Origin: Hymenobacter duratus
Lineage (GTDB): Bacteria; Bacteroidota; Bacteroidia; Cytophagales; Hymenobacteraceae
Length of the DNA: 64,000 bases
Assembly: GCF_014698995.1 (NCBI RefSeq)
Contig: NZ_JACWZZ010000004.1
Span: 62,001-126,000 of the forward strand
Reading direction: 5' to 3'
Positions 1 through 8,312 of this stretch are shown here, piece by piece (position 1 is the stretch's first letter; each line of letters starts with the position of its first letter). The translations under genes and the position numbers were made by a program. Under the pieces are notes generated by a model, which searched no databases, had not been told where the DNA came from, and was given only the letters and a program-made list of their open reading frames with translations.

Positions 1-111
1 CAAATCCCCAGCGCCGCTGGTTGGGCAGGAGGGTGAGGATGGAAAGGGTGGTGAGTGGCAAGGGGCAGCGCTGGAAAGAGTAGGAGTTGGTAAGGAAGAA
101 ACGGCTATTCA

Positions 112-330
112 GAACGTCATGCTGAGCGGAGTCGGAGGCGTAGTCGAAGCATCTTTACCGCTTGCCTGAACGTCATGCCAAGCCTGCGGGAAATCTTTCT
201 GGCTGATGCCTGGAATGCTAACCGCTCCGTAGCCCAGGGTTTAAACCCTGGGCTAGTGAATCGTTCAGACGGTGTAATAGAAATGCTTCGGCAAGCGGAC
301 GATAGATCAAGCATGACGGACTGAATAGTA
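112..330. repeat. Degenerate copies of repeat family A
   Basis: The plus strand reads GTCATGCTGAGC near 115, TCGAAGCATCTTTACCGCTT near 143-162, a second weaker copy from about 168, and the inverted form ATGCTTCGGCAAGC near 282, ending in GCATGACGG. It is the same family as the near-perfect copy at 3291-3384, but partly eroded. Confidence 0.6.
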
Positions 331-365
331 GCACTAGCACGATGACAACAACCCCAAAACAACAA

Positions 366-394
366 AAAAGGCCCGGAATTGCTTCCGGGCCTTT
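366..394 (-). terminator. Intrinsic terminator of the 415-927 gene
   Basis: A GC-rich hairpin with arms AAGGCCCGGA and TCCGGGCCTT is followed, read on the minus strand, by a T-rich run. It lies just downstream of the stop codon of the flavin-fold stress protein. Confidence 0.8.
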
Positions 395-414
395 CGCGTA
401 TCAGCAAATGAAAC

Positions 415-927
415 CTACTTCACTTCTACTTTGGCGTGCTCGTTTACGTCGTCGGAGGTGCTCCGCTCGCCGGTGGCCAGGGCTTTCACGTAGGCTACGG
501 CTTGCGTGAGGAGGCTGCTGGGCGTGTCCCAGTATTCGCCTTTCTCGATTTCCACTTTCAGGATGTAGATGCTCTCGTCGTCCTTGCCCTTGGGGAACCA
601 GGCGCGCATCGGCTCGCTCCAGAGCTTATCGATTTCGGCTTGGTCGCGGTAGGCGTTGGCGCGGCCCGATACCGATAAGTACACGTTGTCTTCGGGCTTG
701 CCGTAGCTCAGGTTTACGTGGCTGTCTTTTTTTACCTCGTACACCTTGGCCGAGTCCTTGTCGGTCAGGAACACCAAGGCGCTGCTGCCGTCGGGCTTCT
801 GGGTGAACATGGGGCGGCTGCGCAGGCTGCCGTCCTCGTCCTGAGTGGTGAGCATGGCAATGCGCACGTCCTTGATTTTTTCGAGCAGAGTGGAGAGGTC
901 GTTGGTGACGTTGGTCTGGGTTGACAT
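415..927 (-). CDS. Pyridoxamine 5'-phosphate oxidase-like protein, general stress protein 26 family
   Basis: A 170-residue protein starting MSTQTNVTND. An upstream open stretch to 1044 is low-complexity and GC-driven, so the ATG at 925-927 was chosen. The segment RIAMLTTQDEDGSLRSRPM followed by VYLSVSGRANAYRD and a late KGEYWD motif is characteristic of the split-barrel flavin-binding family that includes general stress protein 26. Family members bind FMN or related flavins; a substrate cannot be read from sequence. It stands alone, with its own terminator at 366-394. A cytoplasmic stress-related role is inference from the family. Confidence 0.85.
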   Translation of the reverse strand: MSTQTNVTNDLSTLLEKIKDVRIAMLTTQDEDGSLRSRPMFTQKPDGSSALVFLTDKDSAKVYEVKKDSHVNLSYGKPEDNVYLSVSGRANAYRDQAEIDKLWSEPMRAWFPKGKDDESIYILKVEIEKGEYWDTPSSLLTQAVAYVKALATGERSTSDDVNEHAKVEVK

Positions 928-1066
928 GGGAGGCGGTGTTGGGATAGAAAAATCAGCGGAAAGGCGGCCGATTACCGGGCCGGCCTGTTGGCTAGTACGG
1001 CCGGGCGCGGGCCGGGGTTGAGCCCGGCCGGCCCGATGCCCCAATTTTGCCGACCTTCCGCACCTT

Positions 1067-1690
1067 ATGAATTTCCTCGCCCACCTGCTGCTTTCCGGCT
1101 CGCCCGCCGCTACTCCCGACTACGAGGACCTTGTTATCGGCAACTTCGCCGCCGAGGCCGTGCGGGGCCGCGCCGCCCTGGAAGCCTACCCCGCCACCGT
1201 GCAGTGCGGCATCCGCCTGCACCGCTTCATTGATTCGTTCACCGATCAGCACCCGGTAGTGCGCCGCACCACCGCCCGCCTGCGGGAGGCCGGCCTGGGC
1301 AAGTGGGCCGGCGTGGTGTCGGATGTGGGCTTCGACCACCTGCTGGCCCGCGACTTCGCCGAGTTTCACCCCGAGGAGCCGCTGCCGCAATTCGCCCAGC
1401 GCCAGTACCAGCTGCTGCACCAGCGCCGCCACGAGCTGCCGGAGCGCCTCCAGGAAATGCTGCACTACATGCGCCAGCACGACTGGCTGACCGGCTACGC
1501 CCACCCCGAGGGCCTGCACCGCGCCCTATTGGGCCTGAGCCGCCGCGTACCCGCCGCCGCCGTGCTGGCCACCGGAGCCGCCGCGTTTCTGGCGGAGCTG
1601 CCGGCCTATGAGGCCGATTTCGCGGAGTTCTGGCCGGAGCTGCGGGCGGGGGTGGCTAAACTGGTGACAACAGCCGCCCCAATATTTTAA
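1067..1690 (+). CDS. acpH: Acyl carrier protein phosphodiesterase
   Basis: A 207-residue protein beginning MNFLAHLLLSG, the hallmark start of the AcpH/DUF479 family, followed by GNFAAEAVRG and the histidine/aspartate-rich segment IRLHRFIDSFTDQHP. These His and Asp residues resemble the metal site of HD-domain hydrolases. Known family members remove the 4'-phosphopantetheine group from holo-ACP. Length matches the family. It is a stand-alone gene whose upstream gene runs the other way, so promoters for both should lie in 928-1066. Function is well supported by family; physiological importance is not clear from context. Confidence 0.88.
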   Translation: MNFLAHLLLSGSPAATPDYEDLVIGNFAAEAVRGRAALEAYPATVQCGIRLHRFIDSFTDQHPVVRRTTARLREAGLGKWAGVVSDVGFDHLLARDFAEFHPEEPLPQFAQRQYQLLHQRRHELPERLQEMLHYMRQHDWLTGYAHPEGLHRALLGLSRRVPAAAVLATGAAAFLAELPAYEADFAEFWPELRAGVAKLVTTAAPIF

Positions 1691-1732
1691 CCGTATTCTT
1701 GAATCGATTTTTCATCGTAGAGAGTACTATAT

Positions 1733-2074
1733 ATGGGTGCTAAACATACTTGCTTCGCTTGTCGCCAAGCTTTCAATGCTCCCCATGGAGCAACAGGCCC
1801 ATCAAAATGCCCGAGCTGCGGAGGTACAATAGTATTGATGCCACATCGATTTCGACCCCCTAAAAAGCGCGAAATAGCTAGATGGGAGGTCGCCAGATTC
1901 CTCGTAAGCAAAGATTTTTATTATCAGCATGTATACGATGCCCCTTGGGGAGGGCATCTTGTGAAGTATCCAGTTACCATGTCAGAAGCGCAAGAGTTTG
2001 TTAAAACGCATCAGCAACAGGCTCGCAATCCTGGAATGATTACGAACGTGCCAGTTGTAACGCAACGTAAATAG
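1733..2074 (+). CDS. Small zinc-ribbon protein of unknown function
   Basis: A 113-residue protein with two CxxC pairs, CFAC at residues 7-10 and CPSC at about 26-29, spaced as in a zinc ribbon. A basic middle part (HRFRPPKKREIARWE) and a tail without known motifs follow. The gene is clearly richer in A+T than its neighbours, which suggests later acquisition. I do not recognise a named family. Zinc binding is a reasonable inference; nucleic acid binding is possible but unsupported. Confidence 0.6.
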   Translation: MGAKHTCFACRQAFNAPHGATGPSKCPSCGGTIVLMPHRFRPPKKREIARWEVARFLVSKDFYYQHVYDAPWGGHLVKYPVTMSEAQEFVKTHQQQARNPGMITNVPVVTQRK

Positions 2075-2205
2075 GCTAAGTAGAAGATGGCCGCCACCCA
2101 CCCGCGGTTTGTATTGCAGATGCGCGGGTTTGTGTAGCTCCGGCAGGGCGGCGGGAGAGGACCTTTGTAACGGAAAATACGTCATCCTTTTACGACTCCG
2201 TTACG

Positions 2206-3201
2206 ATGAGCAACCTCAAACGAGTATCCCTAGGCAGTCTGGGTTTGGAAGTACCAGTCGAAGGCTTGGGCTGCATGGGCATGACCAGCGGCGTGAACGG
2301 CATGAGTGTGTACGGCGAGGCCGATGAGCAGGAAAGCCTGGCCACCCTGCACCGCGCCCTAGAGCTGGGCGTGAACCTGCTGGATACAGCCGACCTCTAC
2401 GGCCCGCTCCTGAACGAGCAGCTGGTGGGCCGCGCCATGGCCGGCCGCCGCCAGGAAGTCATTCTGGCCACCAAGTTCGGGTTTGAAGTCGATGACAGCG
2501 GCACCTTCACCGGCCAGCTCAACGGCCACCCCGCCTACGCCCGCAAGTGCCTGGAACGCTCCCTGCGTAACCTCCGCACCGAGTACGTGGACCTCTATTA
2601 CCTGCACCGCCAAGACCCCCAAGTGCCCATCGAGGACAGCATCGGAGAGATGAGCCGCTTCGTGGAGGAAGGCAAGGTGCGCTACCTGGGCGTGTCGGAA
2701 ACGCCGGTGGAAGCGTTGCGCCGGGCCCACGCCGTGCACCCCATCACGGCCCTGCAAACCGAGTATTCGCTATTTGACCGGGGCGTGGAAGAAACAGGGG
2801 CGTTGCAGGCGGCGCGGGAGCTGGGCATCGGGTTCGTGGCCTACTCGCCGCTGGGCCGGGGCTTTCTGTCGGGTGATATCAAGAGCCCCGACGACTTCGA
2901 GGCCAACGACTCGCGCCGGATTTTCCCTCGTTTCCAGGGCGAGAACTTCTACAAAAACCTGGAGCTGGTGCAGAAGCTCGAAACCCTGGCCGCCGCCAAA
3001 GGCGTGACCTCGGCGCAGCTGGCGCTGGCCTGGGTGCTGGCCCAGGGCGTGGTGGCTATTCCGGGCACCAAGCGCCGCAAGTACCTGGAGCAGAACGTGG
3101 CCGCCGCCCACCTCACCCTCAGCCCCCAGGAGCTGGCCGAGCTGGACGCCATTGTGCCGGTCGGTGGCGCAGTAGGTGCAGCGTACCCGGAAGGTTTCTA
3201 G
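2206..3201 (+). CDS. Aldo/keto reductase
   Basis: A 331-residue TIM-barrel oxidoreductase. Visible family marks are the N-terminal GLGCMGMTSG, LLDTADLYGP with the catalytic Asp and Tyr, ILATKFGF with the catalytic Lys, VDLYYLHRQDP with the His, and IPGTKRRKYLEQN in the NADP phosphate-binding region. It reduces carbonyls with NADPH; the substrate is not predictable. It resembles the YajO/Tas/AKR13-like group. An AraC regulator follows at 3492 and a second aldo/keto reductase at 4595, so the three may respond to a shared carbonyl or redox stress, but inverted repeats separate them. Confidence 0.92.
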   Translation: MSNLKRVSLGSLGLEVPVEGLGCMGMTSGVNGMSVYGEADEQESLATLHRALELGVNLLDTADLYGPLLNEQLVGRAMAGRRQEVILATKFGFEVDDSGTFTGQLNGHPAYARKCLERSLRNLRTEYVDLYYLHRQDPQVPIEDSIGEMSRFVEEGKVRYLGVSETPVEALRRAHAVHPITALQTEYSLFDRGVEETGALQAARELGIGFVAYSPLGRGFLSGDIKSPDDFEANDSRRIFPRFQGENFYKNLELVQKLETLAAAKGVTSAQLALAWVLAQGVVAIPGTKRRKYLEQNVAAAHLTLSPQELAELDAIVPVGGAVGAAYPEGF

Positions 3202-3211
3202 GTTCTGTATG

Positions 3212-3450
3212 GATGTAGAGACGCAATATTTTGCGTCTCGTCGTTGCTGACGCTGAAGCTGTGCGGAAGTACGTTCTAAATCCGCAGGAACGTCATGCTG
3301 AGCTTGCCGAAGCATCTTTACCGCTTCGTTGGGTTTAGTATTGCAACGAAGCGGTAGAGATGCTTCGGCAAGCTCAGCATGACGGTCTGAATATCATAGT
3401 GCAGTACAGGCTGTTCAACGACGAGACGCGAAGTGTCGCGTCTCTACATC
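3212..3450. repeat. Nested inverted repeats, family B outside family A
   Basis: Outer arms of 35 nt (3212-3246 and 3416-3450) carry GTAGAGACGC and GCGTCTCGTCGTTG; each arm is itself a small hairpin. Inside lie the 41-nt arms of family A (3291-3331 and 3344-3384), which differ at a single base and flank a 12-nt loop. The whole could fold into a cruciform of about 240 nt. Confidence 0.85.
3291..3384. repeat. Repeat family A, near-perfect palindromic copy
   Basis: The left arm 3291-3331 and right arm 3344-3384 are 41 nt long with one mismatch. The arm begins CGTCATGCTGAGCTTGCC and ends CTACCGCTTCGTTG. Other copies are at 112-330, 4427-4537, 11024-11063, 13136-13170, 19550-19680 and 57871-57899. 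Confidence 0.9.
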
Positions 3451-3491
3451 GTGCCAGCCGGCCTATCTTGTCCTTTTCCTGTTCTTCTGTT

Positions 3492-4403
3492 ATGAAACCT
3501 GCCAACCCGCTATTTCGCCTGCTGGCCTCGGTCAGCGACTTTACCGACCATTTGGGGTTTCCGGCTCCGGCGCACCCGTTGCTCACGGTGATTGATCTGG
3601 CGCAGCACCGCCACCCGCCCGTTACGGGGCCGGCGTTGCGGCAGCTCTACATCGTTGCCCTCAAGAAGAACCTGAAGGGCCGGATTCAGTACGGACACCG
3701 CGCGTACGACTTCAACGAGGGCGTACTGGCGTTTTATGCGCCGGGGCAGCTCTGCGAAAACAATGAGTCCATCGACGTATCGGAGCTGAGCGGCTGGATG
3801 CTGGTGTTTCACCCCGATTTGCTGCATAAGTACCCGCTGGGGCGCAAAATTGCCGGCTACGGCTTCTTTTCCTACCAGGTACATGAGGCCCTGCACCTCT
3901 CGGAGCGGGAGGAGCAGATGCTGGACAGCGTGCTGGACGTGCTGCGGCGGGAACATGCCCAACCCATCGACGGCTTCAGCCAGGATGTGCTGGTGGCCCA
4001 GCTGGACGTGCTGCTGAGCTACGCCAACCGCTTCTACCACCGGCAGTTCCTTACCCGCCGCCCCGCCGAGCACGACCTGCTTACGCGCTTCGAGGAGCTG
4101 CTGCGCGAGTATTTTGCCGAGGACAAAGAGCAGCCGCTGCCCACCGTGCAGCACTTCGCCGATGCCTTGCACGTGTCGCCGGCCTACCTCAGCGACATGC
4201 TGCGCACCCTCACCGGCCAGAACACCCAGCAGCACATTCACCAGACGCTCATCGAAAAAGCCAAACAGCTGCTGCTCAGTACGTCGCTCTCCGTGAACGA
4301 AACGGCCTACCAGCTGGGCTTCGAGTATCCGCAGTATTTCACCCGCCTGTTCAAAAGCAAAACCGGCTTCACGCCCGCCGCTTTCCGGCTTTCGGTGCAG
4401 TAG
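3492..4403 (+). CDS. AraC family transcriptional regulator
   Basis: A 303-residue protein; MKPANPLFRL at 3492 was chosen because the frame upstream runs through repeat DNA. The N-terminal part (about 20-200) is a cupin-like sensor domain with AYDFNEGVLAFYAPGQ. The C-terminal part (about 210-300) has two helix-turn-helix units: VQHFADALHVSPAYLSDML and the AraC signature around NETAYQLGFEYPQYFTRLFK with KTGFTPAAFR. It probably controls the flanking aldo/keto reductases, which is common for this arrangement but is inference. Confidence 0.9.
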   Translation: MKPANPLFRLLASVSDFTDHLGFPAPAHPLLTVIDLAQHRHPPVTGPALRQLYIVALKKNLKGRIQYGHRAYDFNEGVLAFYAPGQLCENNESIDVSELSGWMLVFHPDLLHKYPLGRKIAGYGFFSYQVHEALHLSEREEQMLDSVLDVLRREHAQPIDGFSQDVLVAQLDVLLSYANRFYHRQFLTRRPAEHDLLTRFEELLREYFAEDKEQPLPTVQHFADALHVSPAYLSDMLRTLTGQNTQQHIHQTLIEKAKQLLLSTSLSVNETAYQLGFEYPQYFTRLFKSKTGFTPAAFRLSVQ

Positions 4404-4426
4404 AGCAGGTAGGTTGCGGCTGAACT

Positions 4427-4537
4427 GTCATGCTGAGCGAAGGCGCAGCCGCAGTCGAAGCATCTCTACCGCTTCGTTGAATGCTATTAGGATGATTAGC
4501 CAGAGGTAGAGATGCTTCGACAGGCTCAGCATGACGG
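4427..4537. repeat. Repeat family A, diverged copy
   Basis: The left arm begins GTCATGCTGAGCGAAGGC, with TCGAAGCATCTCTACCGCTT following; the right arm 4506-4537 reads GTAGAGATGCTTCGACAGGC and ends AGCATGACGG. The loop and left arm differ from the 3291 copy, which indicates independent insertion or drift. Confidence 0.85.
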
Positions 4538-4594
4538 TCTACGTAGATTGTTCAATCCCGCCCGCCAACGGCTCCATATTCCACTCCCTTTTCT

Positions 4595-5656
4595 ATGCAA
4601 CTGACTGATTTTCGCACCCTGGGCCGCTCCGGGCTGGTGGTGAGCCCGCTGGCCCTGGGCACCATGACGTTTGGCACCCCGCGCTGGGGTTCGTCGGATG
4701 AAGAGTCGGCCGCCATTTTCCGGGGCTACGTGGAGGCCGGCGGCAATTTCATCGACACGGCCAACGTGTACGCCCAGGGCCGCAGCGAGGAGCTGGTGGG
4801 CCAGTACACCGCCAGTAGCAGCCTCCGCGACCAGCTGGTGCTGGCCACCAAATCAGGGTTTCACAGCGGGCAGCCGGGCAACCCGCACGGTGGGGGCAAC
4901 GGCCGCAAAAGCATCCACCAGGCCCTGGAAGCCTCGTTGCGCCGCCTCCAGACCGACTACGTGGACCTGTACTGGCTGCACGTGTGGGATATGGTGACGC
5001 CGGTGGAAGAGGTGCTCCAAACCCTCGGCGACCTGGTGCGGGCGGGCAAAATCCGCTACTTCGCCTTCTCCGATATTCCGGCCTGGTACGCCACCAAGGC
5101 CGCCACGCTGGCGGCCGCACACCACGTGCCGGGGCCCATTGCCTTGCAGCTGGAATACTCGCTGGTGGAGCGCAACATCGAGCATGAGCACGTGCCCGCC
5201 GCCCGGGAGTGCGGGCTGGGCATCACGCCCTGGAGCCCGCTGGCGGCCGGGTTTCTGGCCGGCAAATACCAGCGCCCCACAGGCCCCGAAGCCAAGGCCC
5301 AAGGCGAGGGGCGCCTCGCCGGCCCCAACCCGTTTCAGGACAGCAAGTTCACGGAGCGTAACTGGCAGATTCTGGCGGTGCTGCAGGCCGTAGCCGCCGA
5401 GCTAAACCGGCCCCCGGCCCAGGTGGCACTGGCCTGGGCGCTGGCTCAGCCCGGCATCACCTCGCTCATCCTCGGGGCCAGCCAACTCGCCCAGCTTCGC
5501 ACCAACCTTGCCGCCCTCGACCTGCACCTGACCCCGGCGCACCTGCAGCGGCTCCACGAAGCCAGCGCCCCGGCCCCGGCCTTTCCCTACGCCATCTTCA
5601 CGCCCGCCGTCAACAAAGGCGTTTTCGGCGGTGCGTCCGTGCAGGGCTGGCGGTAG
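4595..5656 (+). CDS. Aldo/keto reductase
   Basis: A 353-residue protein with the aldo/keto reductase marks: MTFGTPRWG near the start, NFIDTANVYAQGRSEELVG with the catalytic Asp and Tyr, LVLATKSGF with the Lys, VDLYWLHVWD with the His, and a late SLILGASQLAQLRTNL cofactor-binding segment. It belongs to the group often annotated as YghZ or general stress protein 69-like. It shares low overall similarity with the reductase at 2206, so it is not a recent duplicate. The substrate is unknown. Confidence 0.92.
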   Translation: MQLTDFRTLGRSGLVVSPLALGTMTFGTPRWGSSDEESAAIFRGYVEAGGNFIDTANVYAQGRSEELVGQYTASSSLRDQLVLATKSGFHSGQPGNPHGGGNGRKSIHQALEASLRRLQTDYVDLYWLHVWDMVTPVEEVLQTLGDLVRAGKIRYFAFSDIPAWYATKAATLAAAHHVPGPIALQLEYSLVERNIEHEHVPAARECGLGITPWSPLAAGFLAGKYQRPTGPEAKAQGEGRLAGPNPFQDSKFTERNWQILAVLQAVAAELNRPPAQVALAWALAQPGITSLILGASQLAQLRTNLAALDLHLTPAHLQRLHEASAPAPAFPYAIFTPAVNKGVFGGASVQGWR

Positions 5657-5679
5657 GGTGTTTTTTGGGACCGTTGAAG

Positions 5680-5772
5680 CAGTAGCGCGAACTTTGTAGT
5701 TCGCGCCTCCGCGCCGTGCGGACGATTTTGTAAAGCCGCGTGGGGATGCGAACTACAAAGTTCGCGCTACTG
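5680..5772. repeat. Repeat family C, perfect 25-bp inverted arms
   Basis: The arms 5680-5704 and 5748-5772 are perfect reverse complements of 25 nt, containing GCGCGAACTTTGTAGTTCGC; the 43-nt loop is GC-rich. It lies between two genes' 3' ends and next to a separate terminator at 5778-5810. Confidence 0.85.
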
Positions 5773-5777
5773 AAAAC

Positions 5778-5810
5778 AAGAAGAGCGACTCGCAAGGGTC
5801 GCTCTTCTTG
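5778..5810. terminator. Bidirectional intrinsic terminator
   Basis: Perfect 13-nt arms CAAGAAGAGCGAC and GTCGCTCTTCTTG around a 7-nt loop, between the convergent aldo/keto reductase and SlyD genes. T-rich tracts are built into both arms. Confidence 0.8.
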
Positions 5811-5830
5811 TTCCAGATCAGGCCAGAAAC

Positions 5831-6346
5831 CTAGTGTTGGTGGCCGCCTTCACCATGCACGTGGCCGTGGTCCATTTCTTCCTGGGTGGCTTCGCGCACC
5901 TCGGCAACTTTGCCATCGAAGTGCATGACCATGCCGGCCAGGGGGTGGTTGAAGTCCATTTTCACGGCCGAGTCGCCGATTTCGACCACTTTGCCCTGCA
6001 TGTGGTGGCCTTGGTTGTCGGCCATGGGCAGGAAGTTGCCGACCTGCAGCATCTCCTCGTCAATCTGGCCGTCGATTTCGAACACGTTTTTCGGGATTTC
6101 CACCACGGCTTGCTCATCGTACTCGCCGTAGGCCTGCTCGGGGGTGAGCGAGAAGGTGAACGAGTCGCCGGACTGCTTGCCGCTGAGCTGACGCTCGAAC
6201 TCTTCGGGCAGGCCGCTCTGGCCGAACAGGAACACCATCGGCGCGTCTTCCTCAGCCGATTCTACGAGGACTTTCTCTTGATTTTCGTCGGTTACGCTCA
6301 GGTCGTAGGTGATGGTAACGACTTTGTTTTCGCTGATTTGAGCCAT
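5831..6346 (-). CDS. slyD: FKBP-type peptidyl-prolyl cis-trans isomerase, SlyD-like
   Basis: A 171-residue protein with the SlyD layout: an FKBP half (VVTITYDLSVTDENQEKV, FLFGQSGLPEEFERQL), an inserted-flap chaperone domain (about 70-130), the FKBP return NHPLAGMVMHFDGKV, and a short His-rich tail (HGHVHGEGGHQH). The tail suggests metal binding, as in nickel-linked SlyD proteins, though it is shorter than that of E. coli SlyD. It is cytoplasmic and acts in protein folding. It is convergent with the upstream-coordinate reductase. Confidence 0.9.
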   Translation of the reverse strand: MAQISENKVVTITYDLSVTDENQEKVLVESAEEDAPMVFLFGQSGLPEEFERQLSGKQSGDSFTFSLTPEQAYGEYDEQAVVEIPKNVFEIDGQIDEEMLQVGNFLPMADNQGHHMQGKVVEIGDSAVKMDFNHPLAGMVMHFDGKVAEVREATQEEMDHGHVHGEGGHQH

Positions 6347-6685
6347 ACTGCAAGTAGACGGATACGTCCGGGGATGGGTTGTAGGAAAGGTTTAGGGCGG
6401 CTAGTTACGGAAATGGCCCGTAATTCCGGCCTTGCGGCTAGTGAGGGCTCAGGCAAAACTGCCAGTAGTAGCTACGTGGGTTTTCGGATATTCGTTAGCA
6501 TTCCTCCTGCCACTTCCTGCGTCCGGCAGCGCAGCCGCGCCCGGCCCGAAGCAGCAGCGGGCACCAGCGCGAAGTAGTACCAGCAGGGCTTGGAGTACCG
6601 GAGTAGTTGGCGGATATTTGGGCGCAATAGATTCTTAGGCGCGAAGTATTTTCAGTGCCATCTGTTTTTTAGCTTGATTCATAGG
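6347..6685. other. Intergenic region, promoters inferred only
   Basis: 339 nt between divergently transcribed slyD and the glycosyltransferase. Open frames here are short and mutually overlapping, and no motif was recognised. It should hold two promoters; a GATATTTG near 6613 is only a weak match to a Bacteroidota -7 element. Confidence 0.5.
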
Positions 6686-8242
6686 ATGAGCACGACGTTA
6701 CAGGAACACGGCACCACCAGCAGCACCCGGCCTACCACTCCTCCCGCCGAACCGGCCCGGCTGCGCTGGCTGCCGTACGTGGTGGCGGCGGTGCTGCTGC
6801 CGTTGGTTTATCTGTTTCTGGTACACCAGGTAGGCTCGTATCCCATTCTGGTGTGGGACGAGGGGCGGGTGGCCGTAAATGCCGCCGAAATGGAATACAA
6901 CGGCAAATGGCTGGTGACCTACTTCGGGGGCGTACCGGATATGTGGAATACCAAACCGCCGCTTATCATTTGGCTGGAGGTGCTGTCCCTGCGCTTGTTC
7001 GGCTACTCCGAAACAGCGTTCCGGCTGCCAACCATGCTGGCTGCCATTGCCACTGCCGGGCTGGCGTACACGTTTGTATACAGGCGGCTACGCACCGTCC
7101 TGGGGGCCGCATCCGCAGTGCTGATTCTAATTACGGCCATCGGCTACAACGAGCAGCACCGGTCCCGCACCGGCGACTACGACGCCGTGCTGACCCTGTT
7201 CGTAACGGTGGCGGCTCTGGCCTTTTTCCGCTACCTGGAGACCCAGAAACGGTCTGATTTTACCTGGGTAACCGTGGCTCTGATTGGTGCGGCACTCACG
7301 AAAGGAGTAGCGGGGCTATTCTGGGTGCCGGCTTTCCTGCTGTATGCCATCAGCCAGAGAAAGGTGGTCTGGCTGCTACGCCGTCCGGAAGTGTATGCCG
7401 GCGCCGGCGCCCTGGTACTGGTCGTGGGGGGCTACTACCTGGCGCGCGAGTTCTACAATCCCGGCTACCTGCAGGCCGTGTCCGACAACGAGTTGGGCGG
7501 GCGGCTGCTGGGGGTCCTGAATGAGCACCAGCATCCCTGGTACTGGTTTCTGGAAGCCATGTACGATGAGAAATTTATGCCCTGGCTGCTGCTCTTTCCA
7601 CTAAGTCTGGTGCTGCTGTGGCGCTACCCGGCAGAGGGCGTGCAGAGCCGCTTCGCCGTGCTGACGGGAATAGTAGTGGTTGTTCATATGCTCATCATCA
7701 GCACCGCCAGCACCAAGCTGGCCTGGTACGACATGCCCATCTATCCGCTGGCCGCCATGCTTGTCGGCACGAGCCTGGGGCGGGTGGCGCAGCCTGGTAT
7801 CAGCACGCACTTCAGGCGGAGCGGACTTTTGGCGGCGGCGCTGCTGAGCGTGCTGTTCGTCGTGGCTGTTATGGCCGGCCCGCTGCTGTACACCTTCCGG
7901 AAAAACCTGGCCACCTACAACTGGCGGCACGGCGACCCGGCATTGTCCTTCGGTTTTCAGACGAAGGCCATGGCCAAGCAACTCCCTACGCTCACCACCT
8001 ACACGCTGTTTTCCGGCGAAACCTACAACCCGTCGATGTTCTACTACGCGCTGGCCGCGCAACGCCGGTACAACCACACGGTAACCACCAAGCTGGGTAA
8101 TCAGATAGGGGAGCTGAAGGCCGGCGACGTAGTGGCACTGTGCGGCGACCGAGACAAAGCCGCCATAGCCGAGCGGTTTACCACCATGGTGCTGGTTGAG
8201 GACAACGCCTGCATAACCGTGCTGCTGCAGCAGAAAAAGTAG
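6686..8242 (+). CDS. ArnT/PMT-like membrane glycosyltransferase (GT39/GT83 type)
   Basis: A 518-residue multi-spanning membrane protein with about ten or more hydrophobic segments. The first periplasmic loop has VWDEGRVAVNAAEMEYNGKW, which fits the acidic D-E signature of lipid-linked sugar transferases of the ArnT/PMT superfamily, followed by MWNTKPPLIIWLEV. Members transfer a sugar from a polyprenyl phosphate donor to lipid A, protein or glycan. The acceptor cannot be read from context. Start MSTTLQEHGT at 6686 was chosen; the frame upstream is open but its sequence is not protein-like. Confidence 0.85.
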   Translation: MSTTLQEHGTTSSTRPTTPPAEPARLRWLPYVVAAVLLPLVYLFLVHQVGSYPILVWDEGRVAVNAAEMEYNGKWLVTYFGGVPDMWNTKPPLIIWLEVLSLRLFGYSETAFRLPTMLAAIATAGLAYTFVYRRLRTVLGAASAVLILITAIGYNEQHRSRTGDYDAVLTLFVTVAALAFFRYLETQKRSDFTWVTVALIGAALTKGVAGLFWVPAFLLYAISQRKVVWLLRRPEVYAGAGALVLVVGGYYLAREFYNPGYLQAVSDNELGGRLLGVLNEHQHPWYWFLEAMYDEKFMPWLLLFPLSLVLLWRYPAEGVQSRFAVLTGIVVVVHMLIISTASTKLAWYDMPIYPLAAMLVGTSLGRVAQPGISTHFRRSGLLAAALLSVLFVVAVMAGPLLYTFRKNLATYNWRHGDPALSFGFQTKAMAKQLPTLTTYTLFSGETYNPSMFYYALAAQRRYNHTVTTKLGNQIGELKAGDVVALCGDRDKAAIAERFTTMVLVEDNACITVLLQQKK

Positions 8243-8312
8243 CGGCGGCTTACGGCAGACCTTCATTTCTACCGTAAGTCACCGTCCGCTAAGGCAGGCC
8301 AACCTGGCCCGG

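Larger units (their letters stand above)
1..414. other. Intergenic region with degenerate repeat copies, no gene
   Basis: No convincing gene. An open frame on the minus strand at 117-407 is explained by repeats. From 112 to about 330 there are decayed copies of the GTCATGCTGAGC / GAAGCATCTCTACCGCTT palindromic repeat seen elsewhere in the window, in both orientations. A minus-strand terminator follows at 366-394. Confidence 0.6.

Noticed and set aside
117..407. 96-residue minus-strand frame
   Set aside because: Runs through decayed repeat copies and a terminator, with no protein-like pattern.
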